Assembly: GCF_016458305.1 (NCBI RefSeq)
Contig: NZ_JAEMHL010000005.1
Span: forward strand, 124,001-188,000
Direction: 5' to 3'
Origin: Geomonas anaerohicana
Lineage (GTDB): Bacteria > Desulfobacterota > Desulfuromonadia > Geobacterales > Geobacteraceae
Length of the DNA: 64,000 nucleotides
How positions within the stretch are numbered: position 1 is the stretch's first letter; each line of letters starts with the position of its first letter. The notes beneath the pieces were generated by a model. It made no database searches. It saw only the letters and a list, made by a program, of their open reading frames with translations, and was not told where the DNA came from. Shown piece by piece: positions 25,113 through 36,808 of this stretch. The translations under genes and the position numbers were made by a program.

Positions 25113-26024
25113 CTACTTTCCTCCCTGCGCGGCCGCGGCAGGCGCCTTGAGGTACTTTTGCACCGCCTGGTTGTGAGACGAGAGGTCCTTGGAGAATTGG
25201 TGGCTGCCGTCACCGCGCCCGACGAAATAGAGGTAGGGGACCGCGGCGGGATTAAGCACCGCGTCGATGGCGTCCTTGCCCGGGTTGCCGATCGGGCCCG
25301 GCGGGAGGGCCGGGATCAGGTAGGTATTGTACGGCGTCGGTTTCAGGATGTCCTCCCTTCTCACCTTGCCGGCGAAAGCGCGCACGCCGTACAGCGCGGT
25401 CGGATCGCTCTGCAGCCGCATGCCGATCCTGAGGCGGTTCTGGAAGACCGCGGCTATGAGCGGCTTCTCCGCGGGGAGCACCGCCTCCTTCTCCACCATG
25501 GAGGCCAGGATGAGCAGCTTCTGCACCGGGACCCCCTTGGCCTTAGCCCGGTCGTCCACCGACTCCTTCAGGAATGCCTGCTGACGCTGCACCATTTCGC
25601 GCACCACCTCAAGCTCCGTCTTGCCCGGCAGGATGTTGTAGCTCCCCGGGAAGAGGTATCCTTCGGCGCTGGCGGCGTCGATGCCGAACTCCTTGAGCAG
25701 CGCGGAGTTGCGGCAGGCGGCCAGGAAGTTGTCCTTGGCGAAGATGCCGCGTTTCTCCAGCATTTCAGCGACCTGGTAGCTTGAGTACCCCTCGGGGAGC
25801 GCAAAGATGCGCTGGTACACGTCACCGCTGATCATTTTGGCCAGGATCTGGCCCGGGCGCATGCCGTCGTCGAACTGGTAGTAACCCGCTTTGAGCCGGG
25901 CGTCGCCACCTTTGAGGCGTGCGTAGAGGGTGAAGAGGCGGGCGCTGGAGAGGATGTGGCGCGCCTCGAGGTCGCCGGCCAACGCTTTGAGCGGGCGCCC
26001 CTTGCCTAGTTCGACGATCTCCAC
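25113..26024 (-). CDS. mltG: Endolytic murein transglycosylase MltG (start uncertain)
   Basis: At least 303 residues of the YceG/MltG family, with a LysM-like part and the catalytic region MVEKEAVLPAE...NRLRIGMRLQSDPT, the glutamate of VEKE being the expected catalytic residue. MltG cleaves nascent glycan strands at the inner membrane. The coordinates use the first ordinary start (GTG at 26024), but the frame stays open to 26168 and encodes a basic stretch (KDIFRRQRK) and a membrane helix (LALLLIVTLVPI) exactly where the MltG anchor belongs. No ATG, GTG or TTG occurs there, so the true start is non-standard or the sequence has an error. Confidence 0.85.
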   Translation of the reverse strand: MEIVELGKGRPLKALAGDLEARHILSSARLFTLYARLKGGDARLKAGYYQFDDGMRPGQILAKMISGDVYQRIFALPEGYSSYQVAEMLEKRGIFAKDNFLAACRNSALLKEFGIDAASAEGYLFPGSYNILPGKTELEVVREMVQRQQAFLKESVDDRAKAKGVPVQKLLILASMVEKEAVLPAEKPLIAAVFQNRLRIGMRLQSDPTALYGVRAFAGKVRREDILKPTPYNTYLIPALPPGPIGNPGKDAIDAVLNPAAVPYLYFVGRGDGSHQFSKDLSSHNQAVQKYLKAPAAAAQGGK

Positions 26025-26388
26025 GCGTTTGCCGTCACCGGGAGGAAACAGCAGGAACCGGGAAAAACGGGTGATGGGTACCAGGGTGACTATCAGCAGC
26101 AGTGCAAGGCAGAGTTTGCGCTGCCGCCGGAAGATATCTTTGAGGCTGGAAGCTAAGATGGCACTATCCTATGCAACACGTTGCTTTTGCTAACTCAGCA
26201 CTAGGTTTAGGTGAAATCGGCAACAGTGTCAAGGCCAAATGCCAGTGCGGGCCGAGGTAGAAAAGGTGGTTTGTGTAATTTAATAATATTTTTTTTAAAG
26301 ACAGTGGGGCATTTCCAATGTATCATATCTAGCCGTGCCGCTCGGCCCGGAGCGGTCCACCACTACAGTTGGGCAGACGAGGTGCTTG
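26025..26388. other. Divergent gap: mltG N-terminal coding and AT-rich control region
   Basis: Up to about 26168 this is the open mltG N-terminal frame on the minus strand. From about 26270 to 26335 there is an AT-rich stretch with a T8 run that probably holds the promoter of the GH13 gene. I could not fix -35/-10 elements with confidence. Confidence 0.5.
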
Positions 26389-29300
26389 ATGAAGCAGAGG
26401 TTTATTAACTCCGATTATTTCCCGTTTCAGATCCAGATTTCCGCAGCCTGTGGCGATCGGGTCGCCCTGCGCGCCATGCTCCAGGAGCTCGGGGACGTGC
26501 CCGGCATCATCTACGCGCGCCGGCTGGCCGGCAAGCTGAACAAGCAGCTGGCACCGCACGAGTCGGCCATCATGCCGGGATTGCTACATCTTTATTCCAT
26601 TCTGAGCCGGGTGTACCGGTACGTTATGGGGCAGTACTGCACCAACCAGCAGCCCGGGATCCTGGCAGCCGCCATGGCCCAGGCGGGTTATCCCGAATTC
26701 GGCGGCGATGCGGAGACGGCGCTGCAGCGCTTCATGGAACTGTTCCCGTCGCAGCAGATGGTTGTGGGCAGCGACACCCCACAGGGGTTCATAGCCGGTG
26801 ATGACGAGGAGCGCAGCCGGCGCCAGGCACTCGCGGCGGAATTGCTGCTTATGCTGTTAAACGGCGAGAACCGGGCTCTGGACCAGTTCCGCCGCCTGTT
26901 CGACGCCTCGCCACTGGCCGAGTCATCCCCCTACCTCAAGGTGACCTCGGAACTGGACCGCCGCCTGGCCCAGGCGCCCCCCTTCGAGCCGATGGGCGTT
27001 TCCCTGCCGGAGTTGCTGAGGGCGCCGATGAAGGCGGCCCCGGACTCCCTTTCCGGGCAGATCGCCTACATCCGCGAACACTGGGCGGCCATCCTCCCCC
27101 CCGAACTCCTTACCGAGCTGGTCACCGCGCTGGACATCGTCTCCCAGGAGGGGCGCGCCTTCTTCGGCGGCCCCGGCGAACCCAAGGTGCTCCGCTTCGG
27201 CCGGGGCGCCCGCGGCGGCGACGAGTATCCTGAATACGAGCGCTTCTCCCAGGACGCGGACTGGATGGCCAACGTGGTGATGATCGCCAAGATGGTGTAC
27301 GTCTGGCTCGGGCAGCTCGCCAAGACCTACCAGACCGAGGTGCGCACCCTGGACCAGATCCCGGACGCGGAGCTGGACCGGCTGGCCGGCTTCGGCTTCA
27401 GCGCGCTCTGGCTGATCGGCGTGTGGGAGCGTTCCCCGTCGTCGCAGCAGATCAAGCGCATCGCCGGCAACCAGGAGGCGATCTCCTCGGCCTACTCGCT
27501 TTACGACTACGTCATCGCCCACGACCTCGGCGGCGACTGGGCGCTGGACAACCTGCGCCAGCGCTGCGCCGCCCGCGGCATCCGCCTGGCGAGCGACATG
27601 GTCCCCAACCACACCGGCCTCTACTCCAAGTGGACCGTCGAGCACCCGGACTGGTTCATCCAGCTCGATTACCCGCCGTACCCCGACTACCAGTTCAACG
27701 GCCCCGACCTTTCGCCGGACGGGCGCATCGGCCTGTTCATCGAGGACGGCTACTGGGACAAGCGCGACGCGGCGGTGGTGTTCAAGCACCTGGATCGCGG
27801 CAACGGGCGGGTGCGCTACATCTACCACGGCAACGACGGCACCTCCACCCCCTGGAACGACACCGCGCAGCTGAACTACCTGATCCCCGAGGTGCGCGAG
27901 GCGGTCATCGGCACCATCCTCCACGTGGCGCGCCAGTTCCCCATCATCCGCTTCGACGCCGCCATGACCCTGGCCAAGAAGCACTACCAGCGCCTGTGGT
28001 ATCCGCTGCCGGGGCACGGCTCGGGCGTCCCCTCGCGCGCCGAACACGGCATGGACCGGCCGAGCTTCGACGAGGTCTTCCCGACCGAGTTCTGGCGCGA
28101 GGTGGTGGACCGTGTGGCGGTGGAGGCGCCCGACACCCTGCTGCTGGCCGAGGCCTTCTGGCTCATGGAAGGGTACTTCGTCCGAACCCTCGGCATGCAC
28201 CGCGTCTACAACTCCGCCTTCATGAACATGCTGAAGATGGAGGAGAACGCCAAGTACCGGCAGACGGTGAAGAACGTGCTCGAGTTCGAGCCGGAGATCC
28301 TGAAACGGTTCGTGAACTTCATGAACAACCCGGACGAACGCACCGCCGTGGAGCAGTTCGGCAAGGAAGGGAAATACTTCGGCGCTACCGTGCTCCTGGT
28401 CACCATGCCCGGCCTCCCCATGTTCGGCCACGGGCAGATCGAGGGGTTCCACGAGAAGTACGGCATGGAATACCGGCGCGCCTACTGGGACGAGCCGGTG
28501 GACCAGCAGCTGGTGGCCCGCCACGAAAGCGACATCTTCCCGCTCATGCGCCGGCGCCACATCTTCTCCGGAAGCGAGCAGTTCACGCTGTACGACTTCT
28601 ACTCCGGGCACAGCGTCAACGAGAACGTCTTCGCCTACTCCAACCGCAACGACGGCGAGCGCGGCCTGATCCTGTTCCACAACGCCTACGCCTCTACGGC
28701 CGGCTGGATCCGCACCTCCTGCGCGGTATTGAGGAAGAACGCCTCCGGCGGCACCTCGCTGGCGCAGACCACCCTGGGGGATGCGCTGAGCTTCAAGCGT
28801 GACGGGCGCCATTACTACAGCTTCCGCGATTACGCCTCCGGCCTGTGCTACCTGAGAAACGGACGCGACCTCTGCGACCAGGGGCTCTACGTCGAGATGG
28901 GCGCTTACGAGTACCATGCCTTCCTCGACTTCCAGGAGATCTACGATGACGACTACGGCACCTGGGGGGCGCTCTGCCACCGGCTGAACGGCGCCGGCGT
29001 CGAGAACCTGGACGAAGAGGTGAAGAAGGTGCGCTACGGCGCCCTGCACGAGACGTTCAGGTTGTTCCTCGCCAAGGCGGGTGTGGTGCTGCAGGAACCG
29101 GGCGTCGCTCCGCAGACCCGTATCGCGCCGCTGGAGCCGCTGCTGGCCTCCTTCTACAAGACCTTGGCGCCGGAGGCACCGGAAAAGGCGCAACGTACCC
29201 TGCTCGGGCTGTTCGGCACGGAGTTCCTGCAGGCCCTGCAATCGATCCAGGAAGGGGCGCTGCTCCCCGCCGAGTGGCTTTTGCTGTGCGCCTTCCAGGC

Positions 29301-29790
29301 GCTGCACAGAACGGGCGACTTGACGGAGACTGAGAGCGTGCAGCTGTTCGAGGAATTCGGGCTGGTGCACCCGCTGGTGCAGGTCTTCCAGACCCTTCCC
29401 CCGGCGGACCCGGAACAGGTCGTCGATCTGCCGCCGCGCGCCTTCGGCAAGCTGCTCGGGCTCCTGCTGCGCCACGAGGCGTTTCTGGCCAATTGCCGCA
29501 CCATCGGCGCGACCCGCTGCTCGGCCGCCCTCTTCTCCGACCCCGCGACGGCCCGGTTCCTGTTCCTGCATGAAAGCGGCGGGGCGCAGTGGTTCAACAA
29601 GGAACGTTTCGAGCTGTTGGTGGACTGGCTGGCGCAGGTTGAGCCGTACGCGAAGGTTCTTGCCGAGGCCAAGGTCGGCAAGGCGCAGGAACTGCCGGCC
29701 CAGGCTGTGGCCAACCTGATGAAGGAGAGTGCGGCGGCGGCCGGTTACCGGCTCGACCAGCTAATGAAAGTTTTGCAGACCGGTTTCTGA
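26389..29790 (+). CDS. Very large GH13 (alpha-amylase family) glycoside hydrolase
   Basis: 1133 residues from the ATG at 26389 (GAGG seven bases upstream). The N-terminal 330 residues are helical with no recognised domain. The GH13 barrel follows at about 340-760, with region I DMVPNHTG, nucleophile region IRFDAAMTL, acid/base region LLAEAFW and third carboxylate in FMNNPDERT. Roughly 300 further residues end the protein. No signal peptide is seen, so it is cytoplasmic and probably acts on glycogen, maltodextrin or trehalose-type sugars; the exact reaction cannot be read. Common GH13 enzymes are 450-700 residues. Confidence 0.82.
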   Translation: MKQRFINSDYFPFQIQISAACGDRVALRAMLQELGDVPGIIYARRLAGKLNKQLAPHESAIMPGLLHLYSILSRVYRYVMGQYCTNQQPGILAAAMAQAGYPEFGGDAETALQRFMELFPSQQMVVGSDTPQGFIAGDDEERSRRQALAAELLLMLLNGENRALDQFRRLFDASPLAESSPYLKVTSELDRRLAQAPPFEPMGVSLPELLRAPMKAAPDSLSGQIAYIREHWAAILPPELLTELVTALDIVSQEGRAFFGGPGEPKVLRFGRGARGGDEYPEYERFSQDADWMANVVMIAKMVYVWLGQLAKTYQTEVRTLDQIPDAELDRLAGFGFSALWLIGVWERSPSSQQIKRIAGNQEAISSAYSLYDYVIAHDLGGDWALDNLRQRCAARGIRLASDMVPNHTGLYSKWTVEHPDWFIQLDYPPYPDYQFNGPDLSPDGRIGLFIEDGYWDKRDAAVVFKHLDRGNGRVRYIYHGNDGTSTPWNDTAQLNYLIPEVREAVIGTILHVARQFPIIRFDAAMTLAKKHYQRLWYPLPGHGSGVPSRAEHGMDRPSFDEVFPTEFWREVVDRVAVEAPDTLLLAEAFWLMEGYFVRTLGMHRVYNSAFMNMLKMEENAKYRQTVKNVLEFEPEILKRFVNFMNNPDERTAVEQFGKEGKYFGATVLLVTMPGLPMFGHGQIEGFHEKYGMEYRRAYWDEPVDQQLVARHESDIFPLMRRRHIFSGSEQFTLYDFYSGHSVNENVFAYSNRNDGERGLILFHNAYASTAGWIRTSCAVLRKNASGGTSLAQTTLGDALSFKRDGRHYYSFRDYASGLCYLRNGRDLCDQGLYVEMGAYEYHAFLDFQEIYDDDYGTWGALCHRLNGAGVENLDEEVKKVRYGALHETFRLFLAKAGVVLQEPGVAPQTRIAPLEPLLASFYKTLAPEAPEKAQRTLLGLFGTEFLQALQSIQEGALLPAEWLLLCAFQALHRTGDLTETESVQLFEEFGLVHPLVQVFQTLPPADPEQVVDLPPRAFGKLLGLLLRHEAFLANCRTIGATRCSAALFSDPATARFLFLHESGGAQWFNKERFELLVDWLAQVEPYAKVLAEAKVGKAQELPAQAVANLMKESAAAAGYRLDQLMKVLQTGF

Positions 29791-29879
29791 TTTTTGCCAG
29801 TTACCTGTTAAAATCAGAGCTGGCGCTTGATCATCCGGAGCGCCCTTATCTATCGCATAATGAAAGAGAGGGGAGAGCA

Positions 29880-30659
29880 ATGGCGGTCATCAATACGGCA
29901 CTGCAGGACAACGTTGGAACCATCACCTTCAACGACCCCGAGCACCGCAACATGCTCAGCGGCGCGCTCATCGATGAGATGCTGCAGTCGATCGGCGCGC
30001 TGCAGAAGGGGAGGATGAGGGTGCTGGTGATCCGGGCCCCCAAGGGGTCCAAGGTCTGGTCGGCCGGGCACGACGTGCACGAGCTGCCGCTACCGGGACG
30101 CGATCCACTTTCTTACCACGACCCTCTGGTGACCGTGCTGCGCTCCATCCAGAGCCTCCCCATCCCGGTCATTGCCATGATCGAGGGGAGCGTCTGGGGG
30201 GGCGCCTGCGACCTTGCCCTGTCCTGCGACATCCTGATCGGCTGCCCCAGCTCCTCGTTCTGCATGACGCCGGCGAAGATCGGCGTCCCCTACAACGTCT
30301 CGGGGATCCTGCACTTCATGAACATCATGGGGGTCAACTTCGCCAAGGAGATGTTCTTCACGGCGGAGCCTCTTTCGGCGGAGCAGGCGAGCAAGGCGGG
30401 GCTTTTGAACCACTTGGTCGAGGCGGACCAACTGGAAGAGTTCACCTACAGCATGGCCCACAAGATCACCAAGAACAGCCCGCTCTCCATCGGTGTGATC
30501 AAGGAGCAGATCCGGCTGCTGGCGAGCGCCCATCCCCTCTCGCCGCTCACCTTCGAGCGGGTGCAGGGACTCAGGCGCACCGTCTACGACAGTAAGGATT
30601 ACGCCGAAGGGATCAAGGCCTTCCTCGAGAAGCGGCCGCCGGTGTTTACCGGGGAGTAA
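29880..30659 (+). CDS. scpB: Methylmalonyl-CoA decarboxylase (crotonase family)
   Basis: 259 residues, closely matching E. coli ScpB/YgfG in length and at specific motifs: AP(K/S)GSKV(W/F)SAGHD(V/I)HELP, GRDPLSY, EGSVWGGA and SMTP/CMTP...GVPYN. It decarboxylates (R)-methylmalonyl-CoA to propionyl-CoA. The start follows GAGAGGGGAGAGCA. It is downstream of the GH13 gene with a 90-bp gap, and no other methylmalonyl pathway genes are in the window. Confidence 0.92.
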   Translation: MAVINTALQDNVGTITFNDPEHRNMLSGALIDEMLQSIGALQKGRMRVLVIRAPKGSKVWSAGHDVHELPLPGRDPLSYHDPLVTVLRSIQSLPIPVIAMIEGSVWGGACDLALSCDILIGCPSSSFCMTPAKIGVPYNVSGILHFMNIMGVNFAKEMFFTAEPLSAEQASKAGLLNHLVEADQLEEFTYSMAHKITKNSPLSIGVIKEQIRLLASAHPLSPLTFERVQGLRRTVYDSKDYAEGIKAFLEKRPPVFTGE

Positions 30660-30678
30660 CCCGCTCCCGGTGTCACTC

Positions 30679-30790
30679 CCTCTCCCTATGGGAGAGGGTA
30701 GGGGTGAGGGCGTTGCACCAGGCACATACTCCCTTCGTGGCGAGGCCCCTCACCCGGCCTTCGGCCACCCTCTCCCAGAGGGAGAGGGGA
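30679..30790. repeat. REP-like element, family 2 (inverted pair)
   Basis: Two palindromic units in opposite orientation: CCCTCTCCC-TAT-GGGAGAGGG at the left and CCCTCTCCC-AGA-GGGAGAGGG at the right, each with a TAGGGGTGAGGG or CCCCTCACCCGGCC flank. The right unit is very similar to the one at 50598-50642. Confidence 0.82.
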
Positions 30791-30800
30791 CATAGACACA

Positions 30801-30839
30801 TGAAAAGCCCGACCAGCGCATTGCCGGTCGGGCTTTTCA
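30801..30839. terminator. Bidirectional terminator between scpB and the rubredoxin-like gene
   Basis: A 14-bp perfect stem (TGAAAAGCCCGACC with GGTCGGGCTTTTCA) that carries an A run on one side and a T run on the other, suited to both convergent genes. Confidence 0.85.
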
Positions 30840-30902
30840 TGTTCAGGGAGGCGTCCTGTAGGGGCGAATAATCATTCGCCCTTTTGCAAAGCACCGCCTC
30901 TG

Positions 30903-31013
30903 TTATTCCTCAGCCTTCTCGAAGTTCCCCTTCTCCTGGCACTGCGGGCACTTCTGCGGCTTGCAGCGACCTTCCTTGGTGAATCCACAGCTCTTGCATT
31001 TCCACGTTGCCAT
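30903..31013 (-). CDS. 36-residue RCKP-type rubredoxin-like protein
   Basis: An open frame of 36 codons beginning MATWKCKSCG, with four cysteines as two CXXC pairs (CKSC and CPQC) separated by an RCKP stretch. This pattern binds one metal, iron or zinc, as in rubredoxin-like knuckles. The ribosome site AGGAGGGAAGTT just before the ATG is excellent. It lies 10 bp after the M16 gene on the same strand and could be co-transcribed with it. Confidence 0.88.
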   Translation of the reverse strand: MATWKCKSCGFTKEGRCKPQKCPQCQEKGNFEKAEE

Positions 31014-31023
31014 AACTTCCCTC

Positions 31024-32547
31024 CTATTTGTTGTTGTTCAGCTTGATTTCCTGCACCTTTCCGAACTTGGAAAGCGGCTGGTCGAACTTCTTCTCGTCCC
31101 CGACCACCACCAGTTTCATGGCGTCGGGGCGCAGGTACTGCTTCGCCACACGCAGCACGTCGGCGCGGGTGACGCGGGCGATGTTGTCACGGTAGTTTTC
31201 CAGGTATCCCTTGGGATAGCCGTAGAACTCCAGGCGCGCCTGCTGCGCCACCACTGAACTGCTCTTCTCGAAGGCGAAGATGAACGAGTTGATGATGGAA
31301 TCCTTGGCGAGCTGCAACTCAGCCTCGGAGACCTCGGCCTGGGTCATGCCGGTGATGATCGACTCCAAGAGCTTGATGGTGCGCGCGGTCGACTCCACCT
31401 TGGTCTCGGTCTCGGCTATGAACGGTCCCTTGAAGCGGCGCCCCGGATCGAAGTAGGCATCCACGTTGTAGGCAAGCCCCTGGTTGGAGCGGATCTCCTG
31501 GGTGAGCCGCGAGGTGAAGCCGCCCCCCAGGATGTAATCCATTACCTTGATGGCGTATAGATCCGGGTTGTTCTTGTCGATGCCCAGGTGCCCCATGCGG
31601 ATCACCGACTGGTTCACCTCTTTTTGCACGTGCAGCACCGCCGGGGTCATCTCCTCGTTCGGCTTGGGCAGCACCGGGAAGGGGGCACTCTGGTTGGGCC
31701 AGTCGCCAAAGAGCGCCTCCAGCTTCTTGAGCAGTTCGGCCCGGTCGAAATCGCCGGAAACGGCCAGGATCATGTTGGCCGGGTAGAAGTAGCGCTTGTG
31801 GAAGGCGATCAGGTCGTCGCGGGTGATGGCGTTCACGGTGGCGACGGTCGGGATGCGCCCGAGCGGGTGGCCGGCGTAGATGGCGCGGGTCAGTTCACGC
31901 CCGGCTACCCCTTTCGGGTCGTCGTTCTGGCGCCTGATCCCTTCAATGGCGTGGCTCTTGGCCAGCTCGAAGCGGGCCGGGTCAAAGGCGGGCTCCCGGA
32001 CCACCTCGGCAAAGAGCGTGAGGGTGCGGTCCAGGTTCCTGGACAACGTGGAGAAGGAAACGCTGGCGTTGTCGGAGTTCATGCCGGACTCGATGGACGA
32101 GGCCATGAATTCCAGCTCCCGGTCCAGCTTTTCCGGTGCCGTCTTGAGGGTGCCGCCGCTTCGCAGTGTGGCTCCGGTCAGGGAGGCGAGCCCTACCTTG
32201 GCGTCCGGTTCGTAGATGCTGCCGACGTTCAAGTAGCTGGTCAGGTTCACGATCGGGAGCTCGCGGTCAGGCAGCAGGTAAACGACCATGCCGTTTTTCA
32301 GCTGCACGCGCTCCGTCTTGGGGATCTGGAACTTGAGTTGCGGGAAGGTCATGGTGCGCGGATTGGCCGGCGCGGCCGGCGCGGCCTGCGGCCACCCCGA
32401 GATCGCGTCGAGCTTGGCTTCGGCAATGGCGCTGGACCTAAAGGCGTTGGCCTCGGATGCTGCGCAACTGAAGGCAAGCAAAAGGGCGAAGGCGGCGAAA
32501 CGAGCCTGGTTGAACCTGCTGAACAAGTGATTGCTGATTGAAGTCAT
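31024..32547 (-). CDS. M16-family peptidase homologue without the zinc motif
   Basis: 507 residues with a signal peptide (ending SEANA) and the two-domain M16 fold. At the place where active M16 enzymes have HXXEH this protein reads LASLTGATLR, so it cannot bind catalytic zinc. C-terminal features such as RMGHLGI and the YNVDAYF region are kept. Such inactive partners form heterodimers with an active M16 subunit, which is the upstream gene at 32701-34191. Start follows GGGGAGTGTAAGTA. Confidence 0.88.
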   Translation of the reverse strand: MTSISNHLFSRFNQARFAAFALLLAFSCAASEANAFRSSAIAEAKLDAISGWPQAAPAAPANPRTMTFPQLKFQIPKTERVQLKNGMVVYLLPDRELPIVNLTSYLNVGSIYEPDAKVGLASLTGATLRSGGTLKTAPEKLDRELEFMASSIESGMNSDNASVSFSTLSRNLDRTLTLFAEVVREPAFDPARFELAKSHAIEGIRRQNDDPKGVAGRELTRAIYAGHPLGRIPTVATVNAITRDDLIAFHKRYFYPANMILAVSGDFDRAELLKKLEALFGDWPNQSAPFPVLPKPNEEMTPAVLHVQKEVNQSVIRMGHLGIDKNNPDLYAIKVMDYILGGGFTSRLTQEIRSNQGLAYNVDAYFDPGRRFKGPFIAETETKVESTARTIKLLESIITGMTQAEVSEAELQLAKDSIINSFIFAFEKSSSVVAQQARLEFYGYPKGYLENYRDNIARVTRADVLRVAKQYLRPDAMKLVVVGDEKKFDQPLSKFGKVQEIKLNNNK

Positions 32548-32600
32548 TACTTACACTCCCCTTCTGGGCAGATAGTATCCCTCATATGTGGCTCATCGTT

Positions 32601-32676
32601 CCCTCCCCAGGAGGGGGAGGGTAAGGGAGGGGGCATGCCGGCTTTCCCCCCTCCAACCTCCCCCCTCCGGGGGGAG
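32601..32676. repeat. GC-rich inverted repeat, family 3 (copy 1)
   Basis: Alternating C-rich and G-rich blocks, CCCTCCCCAGGAGGGGGAGGG at the left and its opposite at the right, able to fold into a long hairpin. Similar blocks occur at 39262-39353 and 59826-59933. It lies between the two M16 genes. Confidence 0.75.
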
Positions 32677-32700
32677 ACTATGTGGACGAAGACCCCGGCG

Positions 32701-34191
32701 TTACTGCGCAGCTTCAGCCTTGGTGAGGTAGCCGACGTTGCGGTTCTGGCGCGTGAAGTACTGCTTGGCCACGCGCATCACGTCCTCGGGCGTGATCTTG
32801 GCCACCTTCTGGCGGTGTTCGATCAGGTAGCGCCAGGTTCCCGCGATGGCCTCGTACTCGGTGAGGTTGCGGGCCAGGCCGCCGTTGGAGGCCATCTGGC
32901 GGGACTCCTCGAACTCGAGCTGGTTCAGGATCTGCTGCAGCTCCTCGCGGGTCATCGGCTCGGTCTTCAGGCGCTCCAGCTCCTGGTAAATCGCCTGCTC
33001 GACCTCGGCCACCGTGTGCGGTGCGCGCGGCGTCGCATTGATGATGAAGAGGTTGGGGTAGCGGCTCCCCGGCGCCCCGAAGGACGAAACCGAGGTGACC
33101 AGCTTCTGCTCCAGGACCAGCTTCTTGTACAGTCGGGAGGTGCGGCCGTTGGTGAGCAGCATATCGATGACGTCGAAGACGTAGTCGTCGGCCGCGGGGA
33201 GGGTCGGCTTGTGGTAGCCGATCATCAGCTCGGGCTCGGCGTCGCCGATCACCTCGGTCCGCTTCTCGCCGGACTGCTCGGGTTCCGTGACCGCCACTGG
33301 CGGCACCGGGGTCCCCGGCTTGATGGCGCCGAAATACCTCTCGACCAGCGCGACGGTCTTCTGCGGATCGATGTCACCGACGATGGCCACGATGGCGTTA
33401 TTGGGGGCGTAGTACTTGTGCAGGAAGTTCTCGGCCTTGGTCCGGGTCAGGTTCTCGATATCGGACATCCAGCCGATGGTGGGCTGGCCGTTGGGGTGCG
33501 CGTTGAAGGCGTCGGCGAGGAACGTCTCCCAGAGCTTCCCTTCCGGTTCAGCGTCATAGGAGCGGCGCCGCTCCTCCATGACCACGTTCCGTTCCGTGTA
33601 GAACTCGCGGAGTACCGCGTTCTGCATCCGGTCCGACTCGATGGCCGCCCAGAGCTCCAGCTTGTTGGCCGGGATGTTGATCAGGTAGGTGGTGCCGTCC
33701 TTGCTGGTAAAGGCGTTGTAGCCGGAGCCGCCGTTACGGGAATAGATGTCGGCAAACTCCTCCTTGACCACGTACTTTTCCGCCTCCTTCTCCAGGGCGG
33801 CCAGTTCTGCGGTCAGCTTCTCGATCTTCTTGGGGTCAGCCTGCTCGTGCTTGACCTTCTCGGCCATCAGCTGTTGGGCGGTCGCCTCGATCTTGTCCAG
33901 GATCGGTTTCTCCGCGGCGTAGTCGCGGGTGCCCAGCGTCTTGGTCCCCTTGAAGAGCATGTGCTCCAGGAGATGGGCGAGTCCGCGCTCGTCGCTGCGC
34001 TCGTCCACGCTTCCTACCTTGAAGCGGATCCATGCTGCCACGGTGGGGGAGTTGTGCCGCTCCACCATCAAAAGCTTCATCCCGTTTTTCAGGGTATGCT
34101 CCTGCACCCGCTCGGCCAGCCCCTGGGCGAAGCATGTGACGGCGTTGACCAGGATGGCAAGGGCAACCAGGCATCTTGCTACTGACTTCAT
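32701..34191 (-). CDS. M16-family zinc peptidase, active subunit
   Basis: 496 residues with a signal peptide (ending TCFAQ) and a complete M16 zinc site HLLEH (HXXEH) near residue 71, plus the downstream glutamate in the helix reading EERRRSYD (NVVMEE). It is a periplasmic or membrane-facing metallopeptidase of the processing-peptidase/YmxG type. It pairs with the zinc-less homologue downstream. A helical insertion of about 50 charged residues (about 95-150) precedes the second zinc-ligand region. Confidence 0.92.
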   Translation of the reverse strand: MKSVARCLVALAILVNAVTCFAQGLAERVQEHTLKNGMKLLMVERHNSPTVAAWIRFKVGSVDERSDERGLAHLLEHMLFKGTKTLGTRDYAAEKPILDKIEATAQQLMAEKVKHEQADPKKIEKLTAELAALEKEAEKYVVKEEFADIYSRNGGSGYNAFTSKDGTTYLINIPANKLELWAAIESDRMQNAVLREFYTERNVVMEERRRSYDAEPEGKLWETFLADAFNAHPNGQPTIGWMSDIENLTRTKAENFLHKYYAPNNAIVAIVGDIDPQKTVALVERYFGAIKPGTPVPPVAVTEPEQSGEKRTEVIGDAEPELMIGYHKPTLPAADDYVFDVIDMLLTNGRTSRLYKKLVLEQKLVTSVSSFGAPGSRYPNLFIINATPRAPHTVAEVEQAIYQELERLKTEPMTREELQQILNQLEFEESRQMASNGGLARNLTEYEAIAGTWRYLIEHRQKVAKITPEDVMRVAKQYFTRQNRNVGYLTKAEAAQ

Positions 34192-34277
34192 GACTACCTC
34201 GGCTCGTTGGTTTTAATGTGAAGCGAGAAAAAAGATAACATTTGTCCTTTTGAAGCGCAAGGGGCTTGCAGACAAGA

Positions 34278-34306
34278 AATCCCGCGGGAGGTGCTCCCGC
34301 GGGATT
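34278..34306 (-). terminator. Rho-independent terminator of lon
   Basis: A 13-bp perfect stem (AATCCCGCGGGAG with CTCCCGCGGGATT), 3-base loop, then TTTCTTG on the minus strand. Confidence 0.85.
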
Positions 34307-34342
34307 GGGGATGCGGAAAGTAAGGTAACCGGGCGGCAGCCG

Positions 34343-34403
34343 TACTTGAGGGCCTGGATGAGGGGGACTGGCTCCGCCAGGTGCCTGTCCCCTTAGGGCC
34401 GCT

Positions 34404-34418
<15 letters not shown>
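34343..34418. repeat. REP-like palindrome, family 1 (copy C), bordered by a 14-bp direct repeat
   Basis: The palindrome at 34363-34392 is flanked by two identical copies of TACTTGAGGGCCTG, at 34343-34356 and 34405-34418. The second copy is the last four codons and stop region of lon. The arrangement looks like insertion of about 62 bp at the gene end with duplication of the target. Confidence 0.82.
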
Positions 34419-36722
<2,304 letters not shown>

Positions 36723-36808
36723 GGCAGTATTTCCGGATACTTGGGTTAGGGGCGCGAACTGTTAAAGATTACTGGAGAAGCGCCCCCTGTCAACCCGGAA
36801 CTGCCTGT

